Origin: Chloroflexi bacterium CFX6 | GTDB taxonomy: Bacteria; Chloroflexota; Anaerolineae; Anaerolineales; Villigracilaceae | Direction of reading: 5' to 3' | DNA length: 64,000 nt | NCBI GenBank assembly: GCA_030263595.1 | Contig: SZPG01000031.1 | Location: 1 to 64,000, forward strand | Shown: positions 46,317 to 55,321 of the stretch, one piece after another | Position numbering within the stretch: the first letter of the stretch is position 1 | Layout: every line of letters starts with the position of its first letter | The notes under the pieces: generated by a model | Told to the model about the DNA's origin: nothing | Databases searched by the model: none | What the model saw: only the letters and a program-made list of their open reading frames with translations | Position numbers and translations under genes: made by a program

Positions 46317-49247
46317 ATGTCTGTTAACTGGCTTCAATTATCTGATTTTCACATTGGCAAGGATTTGAACGCCCAGAGGCAAATATGCGAAGAGATCATC
46401 AAACATGCCGAAAAACGCATTGCGTCACAAAACCTGCCCCTGGATTTTCTTTTCATAACCGGAGATTTGGCGAATAGAGGACAGGCGGATGAATACCGAA
46501 TTTTTTACGATGAGTTTCTTATTAATTTACTTTCAGCCATCAACCTGGATTTGAACAGGGTGCTGATTATTCCCGGAAATCACGACGTTAATATCAATAC
46601 AGCCAAATCTGTTAAACGATATGGGGTTTTTGACGAAATCAAAACATTTTTCGACGCCACCGAAGAAGGGCTTCAGGAAAGAAAATTCCTTTTTGGTAGA
46701 TTTGATGCCTACATAAACCATGATGAAGTATCGCCAAAAATTGACGGAGTTCACTGGGTATGTTCGAAGGATGGCATCACAACCAGGGTGTTCGATAATG
46801 TGAATGGTCACAGGGTGGGAATCATAGGCATGAACACTGCCTGGCTGTGTGAAGGGGATAAACCCGACAGGGAAAATCTTACACCGGGCGTAAATCTTGT
46901 CCGTAAAGCCGTAAAATCAATCGAGAATTGCGATATTCGTATCGCCTTGGGTCATCACCCATTCAGTTGGCTGGTGGACGACGACGAATCCACCGAGGAC
47001 AGTAAGGTAATCAGGAATCTGTTCGGCAGGAACGAGGTAATCTATTTACATGGTCACATCCACAAAGGCGAAAATAATTTCGAGTACGGGGCTGGCTATC
47101 CATTTCTAAGCATTGGCACAGAGGCATGTTTTGCGGCCAGAAAAGATAGAATTTGGCCCAACGGATTCTGCTGGGGACGACTGGACCCCACAGTCAATGA
47201 AGTTATGATCGAGCCTGTGCAGTGGAAGGATGTCGAGAATGATTTTGTTTTCAACAGCATGGCTTACGATTCGAAATTTTTGCCGGCGGATAAAAAGTGT
47301 TTTGTTTTTCCAATTCCCAAACCTGTAACCACAACAATTGAACCATCCAAGATTTCCAGTCCCCCGGCTGGCTGGCGAAGAATAGACAAACGATTTCTGA
47401 TCGAAAAAAAGAGCGCCTATCGCGCTTCAGATCTCGCCGACTTTTTTGATGGCGGTCTCCCGGATTGGGGGAAAGCCCAGAGTGATGATATCCCAAAAAG
47501 ATGGATTGTCCAAAAATTGCTGGATGATTTGAGAATAGCGGGTGAGCAAAAAAACGATGTCTGCTTCAGGGTTTTATTGGGCGCAGGTGGCGAGGGCAAG
47601 ACCACCGCTCTGATGCAGACGGTCGTGGAGTTGGTCGAAAATTCCAAAGATTGGAACATCCTGTGGCAGGAAGTTGTGTTCCCCAAAAAAGAAGGGGATG
47701 ACGAAGATCCAAACTGGAATGGAGAATATTTTGAAAATCTTCCTGAAATCCAGGGAAATTGGCTGATTGTCACAGACTCCGCGGATTCGATAGTTAATGG
47801 GCTAAGAAACACCCTGGAGGTCCTGCAAAATGATGGGAGGACCGACGTTCATTTTCTGGTCTCATGCAGGACGTCTGACTGGATGTCTGCGGATGCCAAT
47901 TTGCTGCCCTGGGATCTGCTCACAGATGATTATGAGGCCATCTATCTGAATCTAAAGCCGGAGGAGGCAAAAGACATACTCAAAGCATGGAAAAGACATG
48001 GGGGTTGGAAAAATCTTGAGGGTTTGTCCGAAGGTGATGCCATTCAAAAATTTCGGGAGGCTGCCATTTCAGAATCCGGGCGAAACGATCAAGCGAAATA
48101 CGACGAAGGCACTTTGCTCGGCGCAATGTTAACCCTCCGGTATGGGAAAAAATTACGTGGACATGTTCTTCAATTCATGCAAAAACTGAATAATATACAG
48201 GTTTCGGATGACAGAACCTTGTTGGATGTCTACGCCCTTATTGCGGTGCTGCATGCAGATGGTTTTAAGTACTTGTCGAAAACAGTACTGGCAAAGACGA
48301 TTGGGTATAAGATTGGGCAACTCTACCCAAAGGTGTTGAGCAAGTTGGCTGACGAGGCGGCGATCTTTACCCCTGCTTTTGCTGGTCCATACCAGGAATT
48401 AATTCTCACGCGTCACAAATCCGTGGCGGAGACCGTCACAGAAATCCTGATCAAAGAGTTTAGGTACGACATAACTGAGGCGGTATACGTACCATTGGTG
48501 CAGGCCGTGGACAGACTTTATTTGGAGGAAAAAATAAAAGTACCCAATGTAAGGGATTGGAATCTGCTCCCCAAATATTTTTTCGAAAGGAAAAAAATTG
48601 ACCTGGCTGTTCGTTTGATCGAGGCAAAACAGGAAATTCAACCGGAAAATCCGTATTTTGTAACTCAATTGGCAAACTTGTATCGAAACGCGGAGATGCA
48701 CGAGGAAAGTTCCGACGTATTTCGCGACGCTCCAGAGTATATAGAACGTGATCGCGCTTATTATCAGGAGTGGGGGACCTGTGAGGGAATAGCCGGAAAC
48801 CGATTATTGAGCGCCTGGTTAGTCGGTATATCCATAGCCAATTTTTGGGAAAGGCGATCGAAAAACTATGAGATCGGCGATCTCAATGATTATAGGTTGA
48901 AAACAGCGCTCAACTCCCTGTCCATCAACTTCAGGGAGTTGAGCAATACGGGTAACTCTGACTCGCAAACTTTTCTGAATGCCAGCGGCGCTAGCGCTTA
49001 TCTGGGTTTGATGGTTAAAGAGTTGGATGAAGAGACAAAGGCGTCGTTGGGACAAAATTGGAAATACTACAAATCAAAAGCGGGGTCGTCGGTCGAAGAT
49101 ATGGACAACATGAACGCCTTGAAGATCGTTGAGAACAGCATTCGCCTTGCGTGGAAAAGAACCGATAAATCAAACCTGCCGCAATGGTTGATACCGGCGG
49201 ATGAATTGAGCTTTAGAGGATTGGAAGATTACTTCAAGAACGTCTGA
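46317..49247 (+). CDS. Metallophosphoesterase - STAND-like NTPase - helical repeat protein (candidate defence gene)
   Basis: 976 residues; GGAGG before the ATG. Residues 1-300 form a calcineurin-like phosphoesterase with all motifs: LSDFHIG, FITGDLANRG, IIPGNHDVN, LGHHPFSW, YLHGHIHKG. Residues about 360-620 form a P-loop NTPase (Walker A LLGAGGEGKTTA, Walker B NWLIVTDSAD, then HFLVSCRTSDW as in STAND NTPases). The C-terminal 350 residues are helical, TPR-like. The coding sequence is visibly richer in A/T than both neighbours, suggesting transfer. The enzyme-NTPase-sensor order matches anti-phage STAND proteins (Avs type) with a different effector. Confidence 0.85.
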   Translation: MSVNWLQLSDFHIGKDLNAQRQICEEIIKHAEKRIASQNLPLDFLFITGDLANRGQADEYRIFYDEFLINLLSAINLDLNRVLIIPGNHDVNINTAKSVKRYGVFDEIKTFFDATEEGLQERKFLFGRFDAYINHDEVSPKIDGVHWVCSKDGITTRVFDNVNGHRVGIIGMNTAWLCEGDKPDRENLTPGVNLVRKAVKSIENCDIRIALGHHPFSWLVDDDESTEDSKVIRNLFGRNEVIYLHGHIHKGENNFEYGAGYPFLSIGTEACFAARKDRIWPNGFCWGRLDPTVNEVMIEPVQWKDVENDFVFNSMAYDSKFLPADKKCFVFPIPKPVTTTIEPSKISSPPAGWRRIDKRFLIEKKSAYRASDLADFFDGGLPDWGKAQSDDIPKRWIVQKLLDDLRIAGEQKNDVCFRVLLGAGGEGKTTALMQTVVELVENSKDWNILWQEVVFPKKEGDDEDPNWNGEYFENLPEIQGNWLIVTDSADSIVNGLRNTLEVLQNDGRTDVHFLVSCRTSDWMSADANLLPWDLLTDDYEAIYLNLKPEEAKDILKAWKRHGGWKNLEGLSEGDAIQKFREAAISESGRNDQAKYDEGTLLGAMLTLRYGKKLRGHVLQFMQKLNNIQVSDDRTLLDVYALIAVLHADGFKYLSKTVLAKTIGYKIGQLYPKVLSKLADEAAIFTPAFAGPYQELILTRHKSVAETVTEILIKEFRYDITEAVYVPLVQAVDRLYLEEKIKVPNVRDWNLLPKYFFERKKIDLAVRLIEAKQEIQPENPYFVTQLANLYRNAEMHEESSDVFRDAPEYIERDRAYYQEWGTCEGIAGNRLLSAWLVGISIANFWERRSKNYEIGDLNDYRLKTALNSLSINFRELSNTGNSDSQTFLNASGASAYLGLMVKELDEETKASLGQNWKYYKSKAGSSVEDMDNMNALKIVENSIRLAWKRTDKSNLPQWLIPADELSFRGLEDYFKNV

Positions 49248-49256
49248 GTCTTTAGT

Positions 49257-49814
49257 ATGGACTTGCAAATGACCCGTCCCATCTCCGAATCCTATTGGGT
49301 CGAGCCGGGCAAATTCCTTGCGGGCGAATACCCCGGGCTCTACACGCCCGAGTCCACGCGCCAGCGCATTGACGCCCTGCTCGAGGCGGGATTCGACACC
49401 TTCATAGATCTGACCCGGCAGGACGAAACAGTCGCGTATGTCCGCATCCTTTTGGATCAGGCGAAGGCTTACGATGTGAAAGTGGATCATCACCGCTTCC
49501 CCATCGGCGACTTCGGACTGCCCACGCCCGAAACCATGCGAGTCATCCTCGATACGATTGACAACGCCCTGAAAAACGGAAGGAGGATCTACCTCCACTG
49601 CTGGGGCGGGATCGGGCGCACAGGGACGACCGTCGGTTGTTATCTCGTGAGGCGCGGGATGAGCGGCGAGGAGGCTTTGCGTCAACTGGCGGAATGGTGG
49701 CAGACCGTTCCGAAGAGTCACATCCACAGGCGCTCGCCCGAAACATACGAACAGGCGCAGTTCATCCGCGAATGGGCGCAACACGAACAAAACCGCAAAT
49801 CGCAGGCTGAATGA
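49257..49814 (+). CDS. Dual-specificity/tyrosine phosphatase-like protein
   Basis: 185 residues; ATG at 49257 or 49269, neither with a good ribosome site. P-loop HCWGGIGRTGT has the CxxxxxR signature, preceded by YLH and by FIDLTRQDE, and VDHHRFPIGDFGLPT supplies the general-acid Asp loop. Removes phosphate from protein Tyr/Ser or a small phosphoester. Codon use returns to the GC-rich background here, unlike the gene before it. Confidence 0.88.
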   Translation: MDLQMTRPISESYWVEPGKFLAGEYPGLYTPESTRQRIDALLEAGFDTFIDLTRQDETVAYVRILLDQAKAYDVKVDHHRFPIGDFGLPTPETMRVILDTIDNALKNGRRIYLHCWGGIGRTGTTVGCYLVRRGMSGEEALRQLAEWWQTVPKSHIHRRSPETYEQAQFIREWAQHEQNRKSQAE

Positions 49815-49869
49815 CCGGCAAACGTGTTAAGTAAAACCAAGGTCGGATAAATGGAATCGAAAAAAGCAG

Positions 49870-49875
49870 TATAAT
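49870..49875 (+). promoter_or_regulatory. -10 box of lepB
   Basis: TATAAT at 49870-49875, 21 bases before the TTG start; GGAG between them can serve as the ribosome site. Confidence 0.5.
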
Positions 49876-49896
49876 TTTTCCCGGAGTATTTACAAA

Positions 49897-50496
49897 TTGG
49901 AAACCACACAACCCGATATTCAAACCCATACCGAAACCCAATCGGAAACCCAGCCGCAACCGACAGAAAACTGGAAACGCATCGCGCTCGACATCCTCGA
50001 GACGGTCGTCCTTGCCGTGGTATTGTATTTCGGCATCAACGCCGTCTCCGCCCGCGTGCGCGTGGACGGCATGAGCATGAATCCCACGCTGCAACACGGC
50101 GAATACGTGCTGGTCAGCCGACTCGCATACCTCACCGGCGAACCCCAGCGCGGCGACATCATCGTCTTCAGTTTTCCCGGCGACGAAAGCCAGGACCTGA
50201 TCAAACGCGTCATCGGACTGCCCGGCGAAACCATCGCCATACGAAACGGCGAGGTGCTGGTCAACGGCGAACGCTTGCAGGAACCCTACATCGCCCAATC
50301 GCCCGTTTACAACGGCGAATGGACGGTCGGCGAAGGACAACTCTTCGTGCTGGGCGACAACCGCAACGACTCGAAGGACTCGCATCAGTGGGGCTTGCTC
50401 CCCATGGAAAATGTCATCGGCAAGGCTTTGTTGATCTACTGGCCCCCGCCCGATTGGAAACTCATCAACCACACCGAGGAGGAATTCGCCCCGTGA
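49897..50496 (+). CDS. lepB: Signal peptidase I
   Basis: 199 residues with TTG start. One N-terminal transmembrane helix (DILETVVLAVVLYFGIN), then box B VDGMSMNPTL with the nucleophile Ser, box D DLIKRVIGLPGETI with the catalytic Lys, and box E GDNRNDSKDSHQWGLLP. Cleaves signal peptides of exported proteins at the outer membrane face. Followed 16 bases later by a zinc-finger gene in the same direction. Confidence 0.95.
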   Translation: METTQPDIQTHTETQSETQPQPTENWKRIALDILETVVLAVVLYFGINAVSARVRVDGMSMNPTLQHGEYVLVSRLAYLTGEPQRGDIIVFSFPGDESQDLIKRVIGLPGETIAIRNGEVLVNGERLQEPYIAQSPVYNGEWTVGEGQLFVLGDNRNDSKDSHQWGLLPMENVIGKALLIYWPPPDWKLINHTEEEFAP

Positions 50497-50512
50497 AACA
50501 GGACGCCGTCAG

Positions 50513-50818
50513 ATGAACGATCCCCAACCCCACTTCGCAAACGACTCCATACCCTGCAACGAATGTCCTGCCGGCGTCATGCGCAGGCATTCCATCGCCT
50601 ACTTCACCTGGCTGGGCGAGGAACTCATCACCGTTCCGAACTTTCCCGCCTGGGTATGCGACATGTGCGGAAAGCGCGAATACGACGGACGCGCCATCTC
50701 CATGCTCGTCACGCTCCTGAACCCCGAGGCGGGAAAACCCACCCGCCGCGTCAAACGCGCCCCCCAGCCTGCCTCGCGTAAACGAAGCGTTTCCCACCCC
50801 CCTTCCGCCAGCGGATGA
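50513..50818 (+). CDS. YgiT-type zinc-finger protein
   Basis: 101 residues. CNECPAG and CDMCGKREY form the CxxC...CxxC zinc finger of MqsA/YgiT-like N-terminal domains, without the HTH domain that a true MqsA antitoxin carries; the tail is basic (KPTRRVKRAPQPASRKR). No MqsR-like toxin neighbours it. Overlap-free link to lepB upstream and to the next gene 18 bases downstream suggests one transcript. Confidence 0.75.
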   Translation: MNDPQPHFANDSIPCNECPAGVMRRHSIAYFTWLGEELITVPNFPAWVCDMCGKREYDGRAISMLVTLLNPEAGKPTRRVKRAPQPASRKRSVSHPPSASG

Positions 50819-50836
50819 TTCCAGGCGCAGGACATC

Positions 50837-51379
50837 ATGGACACCTCCCAGCGCACGTACCGCTTCCTGCCCGCCGACGTCTACACGGCCGGTTATCGCG
50901 TCGTTGGAAAGATCATGGTCTCCGCGAACGGCATCATGGGCATCCTCAACGACTCGACGAAATCGCACGTGGAGATCCACGACGCCAGGCTTGCGCGCAT
51001 TCACATGCCCACCAAACTGGTGGATCACTTCGAGGTCGTCCGTCTCGTCAAGGCGCAGATCAACGTGGCATGCGCGATGCGCCGCGAAGACCTCGGTCCC
51101 ACAGGCATTGTGCGCGGCGGCTATTCGAACGTGACGGAGATCCAGACGCGCCTTGCGACCAACGTATTCGAGATCGAGGGCAAATTGCAGGTGGCGGGAC
51201 GCTTCGATTTCGTCACCCTCATCTCCGACAAGACCCGCAACTTCATCCCCATGTTCGACGCCACGCTGACAGCCATCCTGCTCCCCAACCTCAAGGTCGA
51301 AAGCCCGGGCATCCTCTTCAACCGCGAAAAGATAGACCTGCTCGCCTTCCTCAACCAGCGTGCCAAGGAGGAGAAATAA
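50837..51379 (+). CDS. Conserved protein of unknown function
   Basis: 180 residues, no signal peptide or membrane helix. Predicted mostly beta with two similar-looking halves: DVYTAGYRVVGKIMVSANGI and EIEGKLQVAGRFDFVTLISD, each followed by a strand-rich stretch (SHVEIHDARLARIHMPTK; RNFIPMFDATLTAILLPN). Could be a two-lobed beta barrel. Family not recognised. Last gene before the tRNA. Confidence 0.7.
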   Translation: MDTSQRTYRFLPADVYTAGYRVVGKIMVSANGIMGILNDSTKSHVEIHDARLARIHMPTKLVDHFEVVRLVKAQINVACAMRREDLGPTGIVRGGYSNVTEIQTRLATNVFEIEGKLQVAGRFDFVTLISDKTRNFIPMFDATLTAILLPNLKVESPGILFNREKIDLLAFLNQRAKEEK

Positions 51380-51456
51380 CGCGCAATTGCTTGACCGCTG
51401 CGCGGGTGAATGATAAAATCCGCCCGCTTAACGCTTCGACTACGTTCAGCGCGATC

Positions 51457-51529
51457 GCCCCCATCGTCTAGTGGACCAGGACGCAGCCCTTTCAAGGCTA
51501 AAACCGGAGTTCGAATCTCCGTGGGGGCA
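51457..51529 (+). tRNA. tRNA-Glu (anticodon TTC)
   Basis: Acceptor GCCCCCA pairs with TGGGGGC, discriminator A at 51529. D-arm GTCTAGTGGACCAGGAC, anticodon loop CTTTCAA with TTC at 51491-51493, T-loop GGAGTTCGAATCTCC. CCA is not encoded. Confidence 0.96.
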
Positions 51530-51538
51530 TCTCCTTTG

Positions 51539-51558
51539 GACACTCCTTGAGGAGTGTC
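51539..51558 (+). terminator. Terminator of the tRNA gene
   Basis: GACACTCC-TTGA-GGAGTGTC followed by TTTCGATTT. Confidence 0.85.
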
Positions 51559-51596
51559 TTTCGATTTAAATCCTCACTTCGCCGGGAAGGGAACGA

Positions 51597-52604
51597 TCAC
51601 CTCGCCGCCCTCGCCCTCATCACGTACCTGTTCACCCCGCCAAAGCGATATTTGTATTCCTCGTCGCCGCGCATGAAATCGAATTCGTAACGCCCGTTCT
51701 CGCAACACCACTGAATGGTGTGACCGAGCAGCACCCAGCCGGGGGAAAGTTCCATGAAATCGCGGCTGACGCCGGAGTTGTAACCCCACAGTTTGTTCCC
51801 GTAATCGAAGTTGAGCGATCCTGCGACTTTGACGCCGTCCACCTCGAGGAAGCCCAGCCAGAGATAGCCGTATTCGTGCGCGGCGCGCAGGGAACGCGAC
51901 ATCTGGTCCCGCATTGCGTCGCGCAGGAACAGGGCTTTGTTGGGATCCTGCACCATCAGATGGAAGAAGGATTCCAATTCGGGTTCGATGTCCGCATTCC
52001 CGTCAACGACGTAGAAACGGACGCGTCCGCTTTCGGCGGCGCGGCGCATCTTGCGGCGGATCTCGTGGCGTTGTTTCTTGTCAATGCCCGCGAGATAGTC
52101 CTCGAATGAACCGTTCAGGGGAATGCGCGGCGTTGGGCGATACACCTCCTCCCTGTAGGACCAGCCGCGTTTTTCGGATTCGGCTTTGAGGGCGGGGAGG
52201 ATGGGAGAGGCGTCGGGGAGGTTGAACCAATCGAGGGCGGACCAGGTATCGGCGGGGAGGGAGGCGAGGAAATCCAGCAATTCACAGAGGAAGCGCGACA
52301 GGTCCGTCTCGCGCACGATCAAGTCCAGGTAGTCTGAGATCTCGATGGAGCCGATCAACAGCAGCGCCCGCGCGCCGTCGTATTCCGCAATGAAGAGCGG
52401 AGCGATGCCGATGAGTTGATCCTGTTCACTGGCGGAGACGAGCAGCAATTCGGCGTCCTCCCATTCGCCGCCGCCGAGCGTCCGCCACCATTCAACGAGA
52501 TATTCGTAGCGGGAGAAGGGCGTGTCGGCGATGCTTTGTTCGACGAGCGCGTTCCACGCGGTTTGATCTATTTCGGAAAAACTTTTGTGCAGTTTGAAAT
52601 TCAT
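51597..52604 (-). CDS. GNAT/FemAB-like acyltransferase (BioF2-like)
   Basis: 335 residues. Acetyltransferase-type C-terminal half typical of CelD/BioF2 proteins: KKQRHEIRRKMRRAAESG, FFHLMVQDPNKALFL, LGFLEVDGVKVAGSLNFDYG, LWGYNSGVSRDFMELSPGWV, FDFMRGDEEYKYRFG. Members transfer acyl or aminoacyl groups, often in polysaccharide or cell wall assembly. It converges on the tRNA gene and has no same-strand partner. Confidence 0.85.
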   Translation of the reverse strand: MNFKLHKSFSEIDQTAWNALVEQSIADTPFSRYEYLVEWWRTLGGGEWEDAELLLVSASEQDQLIGIAPLFIAEYDGARALLLIGSIEISDYLDLIVRETDLSRFLCELLDFLASLPADTWSALDWFNLPDASPILPALKAESEKRGWSYREEVYRPTPRIPLNGSFEDYLAGIDKKQRHEIRRKMRRAAESGRVRFYVVDGNADIEPELESFFHLMVQDPNKALFLRDAMRDQMSRSLRAAHEYGYLWLGFLEVDGVKVAGSLNFDYGNKLWGYNSGVSRDFMELSPGWVLLGHTIQWCCENGRYEFDFMRGDEEYKYRFGGVNRYVMRARAAR

Positions 52605-52697
52605 ATTCGTATCGCGATGACGTGAAAATCGAAAGGTCTCGAGGTCTACTTCTGCCTTTGCCTTTCCACCTGTATCCTTGTATTCAGATTTTACCAG

Positions 52698-52703
52698 TAT
52701 AAT
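52698..52703 (+). promoter_or_regulatory. -10 box before the PP2C-like gene
   Basis: TATAAT at 52698-52703; GTG start at 52733, no ribosome site between. Confidence 0.45.
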
Positions 52704-52732
52704 GATAACCGTCTTTTCGATTCTCTTACACC

Positions 52733-55195
52733 GTGGCTACATTCGACCTGAACGTCCTCCCCATTCATAGGCACAACGGACAGGAGTTCGCAGACCTGCC
52801 CGGTTTGTCGGCGGCCGCGCCTCCGCGCCGCGCCGCGCGCGGGCGCGACAAGGACAGCCTCGTGCTGTATTTCATGCCGACGGGCAATGCGGTTTTCACC
52901 GGGGAGGAGATCGGGCAACTCGCCGCCAACGCGGTCAACGCGTTCTTTCAGACTCCGGGTTCGCTGACCTTTGCCATGCGCAAGACTGCGGAATACGTCA
53001 ATGCCGCCCTGCTCGAACGCAACCTTTCCACCACCGGGCGCGGGCAATATGCGCTCGGCACGCTCGCCCTGGCGGCTGTGCGGGAGAATCTCTGCACGCT
53101 CTCGCTCAGCGGACCGTCGCACGCGGTGTGGGTCAGTGATGGAGCCCAGCGGCACATTTACGACCCGGCGCTTTCGGGCAAGGGCTTGGGGGCGGGTCAA
53201 AGTTTTCAAACCTACCTCACGCAGGTCGAATTCCAGGCGAACGACCTGATCGCGCTGTGCGGCAGATTCCCGAAGGATTGGGAAGCCGACCTGCTGAACT
53301 CGCGTCCGCCTGCCACGCTGGACGCCTGTTACCGCAAACTGACCTTCACCAAAGGCGATTTGAACGCCGCGCTCATCCAGCCTCAAAGCGGACGCGGCGT
53401 CATCACGGTTTTGCGTCCCGACGTAAGCGCCTCGCGTCCTCCCCACCCTCAGCCTGCTCCCGCCTCCCCGGAACCGATCCTCACCGAATCCTTCGAGGAG
53501 CCCGCAATCCCCAACTCTCCAATCCTCGAACCTCGCCCTTCCGACCAACAGGAAATTTCCCCTTCTCCCATTACAGAAGACGAACTCGACGCGCTGGCGG
53601 ATTTCGGCGCGCACTACGTTCAACCTTCCGCGTATGCGATCCCTCCGCAGCCGGAAAGCATCCATCCGCCCCCCGCGTCCACGCCCGCGTCTGACGGATC
53701 GCGCAGTTTCCCGCCCTCCATTCCGAGACTCAAGCCAGCCGAGCCAAAGGCGGAGAGCGAAGATTTGGGCGTCGAAACGAACGAGTATTTTCCGGCAAAA
53801 GAAGACGACGCATCCGAACTTTCGAAACCGCTCAAGCCCACCGCGCACGCGGAAGCCGCGCGTCAGATGGCAAAGGTCATGGTCGGCGGGATCAAGACCG
53901 GGCGGCGCGTGAACGAACGTCTCGGAAACTTCCTGCGAAATTTCATCCCGAAACTCCTGCCCGGCTCGGATTCGAATCAACCGCTCATCGTCCCAACGTA
54001 CGTCATGGCGACCATGGCGATCATCGTACCGGTTTTGGTTGCCGTGGTCTCATGGGTGGTTTACAGCAAATACGGGTTGAGCGAAACGTATTTCGAACTG
54101 TATCAAAAGGCGCTCGTGGCGAACGGACAGGCATCCAGCGAAACGGAACCGACCCGTCAGCGCGACGCCTATCAGAGAGTGCTGGATTACGTGGATCAGG
54201 CGGAACAATATCGCGAGACGGACGAGACAAAACTATTGCGAAGCGAAGCGCAGGCGAAATGGGACAACCTGATGGGCGTTATCCGCCTCGAATTCATCCC
54301 CGCCTTTACGAATGGGCTGGGCGGCAACACACAGATCAGCCGCATGGCGGCGAGCGAAAGCGACCTCTACATGCTCGACGCCGAACGCGGCAACATCCTG
54401 CATGCGACCTTCACCGGAAGAAGCCTCGAACTCGACGGCGCGTTCAACTGTCAGCCCGGAACGTACGGAGGGTATCAGGTCGGCACCATCGTGGACATCC
54501 TCGCCCTGCCCAAGGTCAACGCGGTCGGCGCGTCCGTCCTCGGCGTTGACACAAGCGGCAACCTGCTGTATTGCTCGCCGGGACAGGTTCCCCAGGTCTT
54601 CCCCTTGCCGCCTCTTCCCAACACCAATTGGGGACGCATCGCCTCCTTCGCGCTGGACAGCGACACACTGTACATTCTGGATTCCGAAGCGCGCGCCGTG
54701 TGGGTTTATCGCGGCAAGGACAGCGCCTTCCTCGACCCGCCATACTTCTTCTTCGGCAACCAGATCCCGGACATCGAAAACGCGATTGACCTTGCCGTAA
54801 GCGGCGACGACCTCTACCTGCTCCACGCCGACGGGCGTCTCTCCACCTGCGCCTACAGCCGCATCCCCGAAGTGCCAACGCGTTGCGTGGACCCCGCGCC
54901 GCGCATTGACAACTTCCCCGCCCACCGCGACATGGACATCTTCGCGCAGGCGCACCTCACACAAATGGCGCTCACCACCCCGCCCAACCCCGTCGTCCTC
55001 CTGTTGGATTCTCAAAATCGGAGCGTCTTTCGCCTCACGCCTCGCTCGCTCGAATTGCAAAACCAGGTCACTGGCTTCGCCGGAAAAGCCAGCCCGTTCC
55101 AGCAAGGTCCCATCGGCGCGATGGCGATCAGCCCTAATTACATTTTATATCTTGCGATCGGCAACCAGGTCTACTTCGCCACAAACCTTCCCTAA
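52733..55195 (+). CDS. PP2C-like (degenerate) - transmembrane - beta-propeller-like protein
   Basis: 820 residues, GTG start. Residues about 20-225 resemble a PP2C-type phosphatase fold (AMRKTAEYVNAALLERN, ALGTLALAAVRENLCTLSLS, SHAVWVSDG), but the DGxG and DD metal motifs are not visible, so it is probably inactive. A long Pro/Ser/Glu linker follows, then one transmembrane helix (VMATMAIIVPVLVAVVSWVV) and an outer domain with repeated strands (YMLDAERGNILHATFTGRS, LYILDSEARAVWVYRG, LYLLHADGRLSTC) like a six-to-seven-blade propeller. Likely a sensor of envelope state. Confidence 0.75.
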   Translation: MATFDLNVLPIHRHNGQEFADLPGLSAAAPPRRAARGRDKDSLVLYFMPTGNAVFTGEEIGQLAANAVNAFFQTPGSLTFAMRKTAEYVNAALLERNLSTTGRGQYALGTLALAAVRENLCTLSLSGPSHAVWVSDGAQRHIYDPALSGKGLGAGQSFQTYLTQVEFQANDLIALCGRFPKDWEADLLNSRPPATLDACYRKLTFTKGDLNAALIQPQSGRGVITVLRPDVSASRPPHPQPAPASPEPILTESFEEPAIPNSPILEPRPSDQQEISPSPITEDELDALADFGAHYVQPSAYAIPPQPESIHPPPASTPASDGSRSFPPSIPRLKPAEPKAESEDLGVETNEYFPAKEDDASELSKPLKPTAHAEAARQMAKVMVGGIKTGRRVNERLGNFLRNFIPKLLPGSDSNQPLIVPTYVMATMAIIVPVLVAVVSWVVYSKYGLSETYFELYQKALVANGQASSETEPTRQRDAYQRVLDYVDQAEQYRETDETKLLRSEAQAKWDNLMGVIRLEFIPAFTNGLGGNTQISRMAASESDLYMLDAERGNILHATFTGRSLELDGAFNCQPGTYGGYQVGTIVDILALPKVNAVGASVLGVDTSGNLLYCSPGQVPQVFPLPPLPNTNWGRIASFALDSDTLYILDSEARAVWVYRGKDSAFLDPPYFFFGNQIPDIENAIDLAVSGDDLYLLHADGRLSTCAYSRIPEVPTRCVDPAPRIDNFPAHRDMDIFAQAHLTQMALTTPPNPVVLLLDSQNRSVFRLTPRSLELQNQVTGFAGKASPFQQGPIGAMAISPNYILYLAIGNQVYFATNLP

Positions 55196-55199
55196 ACGC

Positions 55200-55318
55200 T
55201 ACTTTTTCACTTCCCACTTCTCACTTTCCACCCTTCGACTTCGCTCAGGGCAAGCTTTCCACTTTTCACTTCCCACTTTCTACTTTCCACTTTCCACTTT
55301 CCACCCTCACCGCCAAAG
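55200..55318. repeat. Low-complexity CTTTCCACTTTCC repeat gap
   Basis: Repeats of CACTTTCCAC/CACTTCCCAC interrupted by one CCCTTCGACTTCGCTCAGGG unit; the same vocabulary is found in frame at 41991-42047 and 61388. Non-coding. Confidence 0.85.
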
Positions 55319-55321
55319 GAT

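Noticed and set aside
46317-49247. Prophage origin of the AT-rich gene
   Set aside because: No integrase, structural phage genes or attachment repeats around it; the island is a single gene.
50513-50818. MqsA antitoxin of an MqsRA pair
   Set aside because: Only the zinc finger is present; no HTH domain and no MqsR neighbour.
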